A stretch of 6,109 nt of DNA, taken from the NCBI GenBank assembly GCA_022732315.1, contig JAIJUV010000155.1, forward strand, positions 1 through 6,109. The letters run 5' to 3'. A program made the translations under genes and the position numbers. Positions 5,365-6,109 of the stretch are shown here, in pieces. The notes under the pieces are model-generated. The model was not told the origin of the DNA. It did not search any database and saw nothing but the letters and a program-made list of their open reading frames with translations. This stretch comes from Prevotella sp. GTDB lineage: Bacteria > Bacteroidota > Bacteroidia > Bacteroidales > Bacteroidaceae. Within the stretch, counting starts at the first letter, position 1. The number at the start of each line of letters is the position of its first letter.

Positions 5365-6109
5365 TAATTTATACTTTGAAATATCAGTTCCAAAAGACAG
5401 ATTCAGACTCTCGAGCAAATCATCAAGCTCTGAAAGCGATTTCTTACCGAAGTTGCGGAACTTCAAGAGGTCAGTCTTGTTATACTGAACCAAGTCACCA
5501 AGAGTCTCTACATCAGCTGCCTTCAAGCAGTTGAGCGCACGAACACTCAGGTTCATATCTACGAGACGAGTCTTAAGCAACTGGCGCATGTGGAGAACCT
5601 CCTCATCAAACTCTTGATTGCTCTCTTGATCAGGGCTTTCGAGAGTGATCTTCTCATCAGAGAAGAGCATGAAGTGATAAATGAGAATCTTCGCAGCCTC
5701 TTTCAGTGCATCCTTAGGACTAATGGAACCATCTGTTGTAACTTCAAGTACGAGCTTATCGTAGTCAGTCTTCTGCTCAACACGATATGGCTCTACAGCG
5801 TACTTCACGTTACGGATAGGGGTGTAGATGGAATCGATTGGGAGAACGTTAACGTCTGTGCAGAATTGACGATTCTCATCAGCAGGCACGTAACCACGTC
5901 CCTTATTAATAGTCAAATCAATCTGCATCGAAGCTTTGGAGTCTAAATGACAAATCACCAAATCAGGGTTTAACACTTCAAATCCAGTCAGATACTTGCC
6001 AATGTCACCAGCCTTGAATTCTGTAGAATTCTCAACGGTGATACTAACTTTCTCATTCTCGAATTCTTCTACTACTTGCTTGAATCGAACTTGCTTGAGA
6101 TTCAAGATA
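5350..6109 (-). CDS. rpoA: DNA-directed RNA polymerase subunit alpha, 5' end outside window
   Basis: The alpha subunit dimerises to scaffold RNA polymerase, and its C-terminal domain contacts promoter DNA and activators. The frame is open to the window edge, where it reads [13 protein letters not shown]. The TTG at 6105 is an internal leucine codon, not a start. About 253 residues are present, so roughly 80 N-terminal residues of a protein usually near 330 are missing. The rest of the N-terminal domain includes [13 protein letters not shown] and [29 protein letters not shown]. After an acidic linker ([13 protein letters not shown]) comes the C-terminal domain: [20 protein letters not shown] and [16 protein letters not shown]. 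The residues equivalent to E. coli R265, N268, K298 and S299 are kept, so UP-element-type DNA contact should be possible. It is cotranscribed with rplQ. Confidence 0.98.
   Translation of the reverse strand, partial: ILNLKQVRFKQVVEEFENEKVSITVENSTEFKAGDIGKYLTGFEVLNPDLVICHLDSKASMQIDLTINKGRGYVPADENRQFCTDVNVLPIDSIYTPIRNVKYAVEPYRVEQKTDYDKLVLEVTTDGSISPKDALKEAAKILIYHFMLFSDEKITLESPDQESNQEFDEEVLHMRQLLKTRLVDMNLSVRALNCLKAADVETLGDLVQYNKTDLLKFRNFGKKSLSELDDLLESLNLSFGTDISKYKLDKDA

Noticed and set aside
5294..5946. Plus-strand frames across rplQ and rpoA.
   Set aside because: They are antisense to two unmistakable core genes and show no independent coding features.
6103..6105. TTG as the start of rpoA.
   Set aside because: The preceding in-frame codon is Ile and the reading (ILNLKQVRF) continues the known alpha N-terminal domain, so the true start is beyond the window.
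1..6109. Possible CRISPR array, insertion sequence, tRNA or phage remnant.
   Set aside because: There are no regularly spaced repeats, transposase or integrase motifs, terminal inverted repeats or tRNA-like folds. The window is ordinary core chromosome.

Overview
The window looks like chromosomal DNA of a Bacteroidales bacterium, most likely Prevotellaceae (Prevotella/Segatella-like). Three things support this. RpoA and L17 read as Bacteroidales proteins. No gene has a clear Shine-Dalgarno site, and rplQ has a purely A-rich leader instead. Three upstream regions carry the Bacteroidetes -7 promoter motif TAnnTTTG, two of them with a TTG about 20 nt further upstream. The genus call is from memory of protein families, not from a search.

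Layout, left to right. (1) Positions 1-2987, minus strand: a very large gene running off the left edge, with 995 codons present. It encodes two receiver-like domains followed by a PEP-synthase/pyruvate-phosphate-dikinase-type ATP-grasp domain and a conserved C-terminal block. (2) Positions 2988-3086: a compact divergent promoter region. (3) Positions 3087-3680, plus strand: a short exported RlpA-like double-psi beta-barrel protein with a lysine-rich tail. (4) Positions 3656-3696: a hairpin terminator overlapping the 3' end of the RlpA gene and serving mainly the convergent gene. (5) Positions 3749-4621, minus strand: a glycine-zipper lipoprotein with a C-terminal beta-sandwich-like domain containing an EF-hand-type loop. 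(6) Positions 4622-4830: its promoter with an overlapping palindrome, a 15-nt tandem repeat, and the terminator of the ribosomal operon. (7) Positions 4831-6109, minus strand: rplQ (L17) preceded by rpoA (RNA polymerase alpha). This is the distal end of the large ribosomal-protein operon, and rpoA is cut at its 5' end by the window edge.

The rpoA-rplQ pair is core transcription/translation machinery and ends at a strong intrinsic terminator. The next two genes encode envelope proteins: a probable peptidoglycan-associated protein and an outer-membrane-type lipoprotein. They are transcribed toward each other and share one terminator. The large gene has its own promoter and appears functionally separate. 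No mobile element, CRISPR array, tRNA or rRNA was seen. I do not see a clearly new multi-gene system. The most unusual item is the large protein, which joins an apparently phosphorylatable receiver to a dikinase-type ATP-binding domain without a recognisable phosphohistidine domain in the part visible here.
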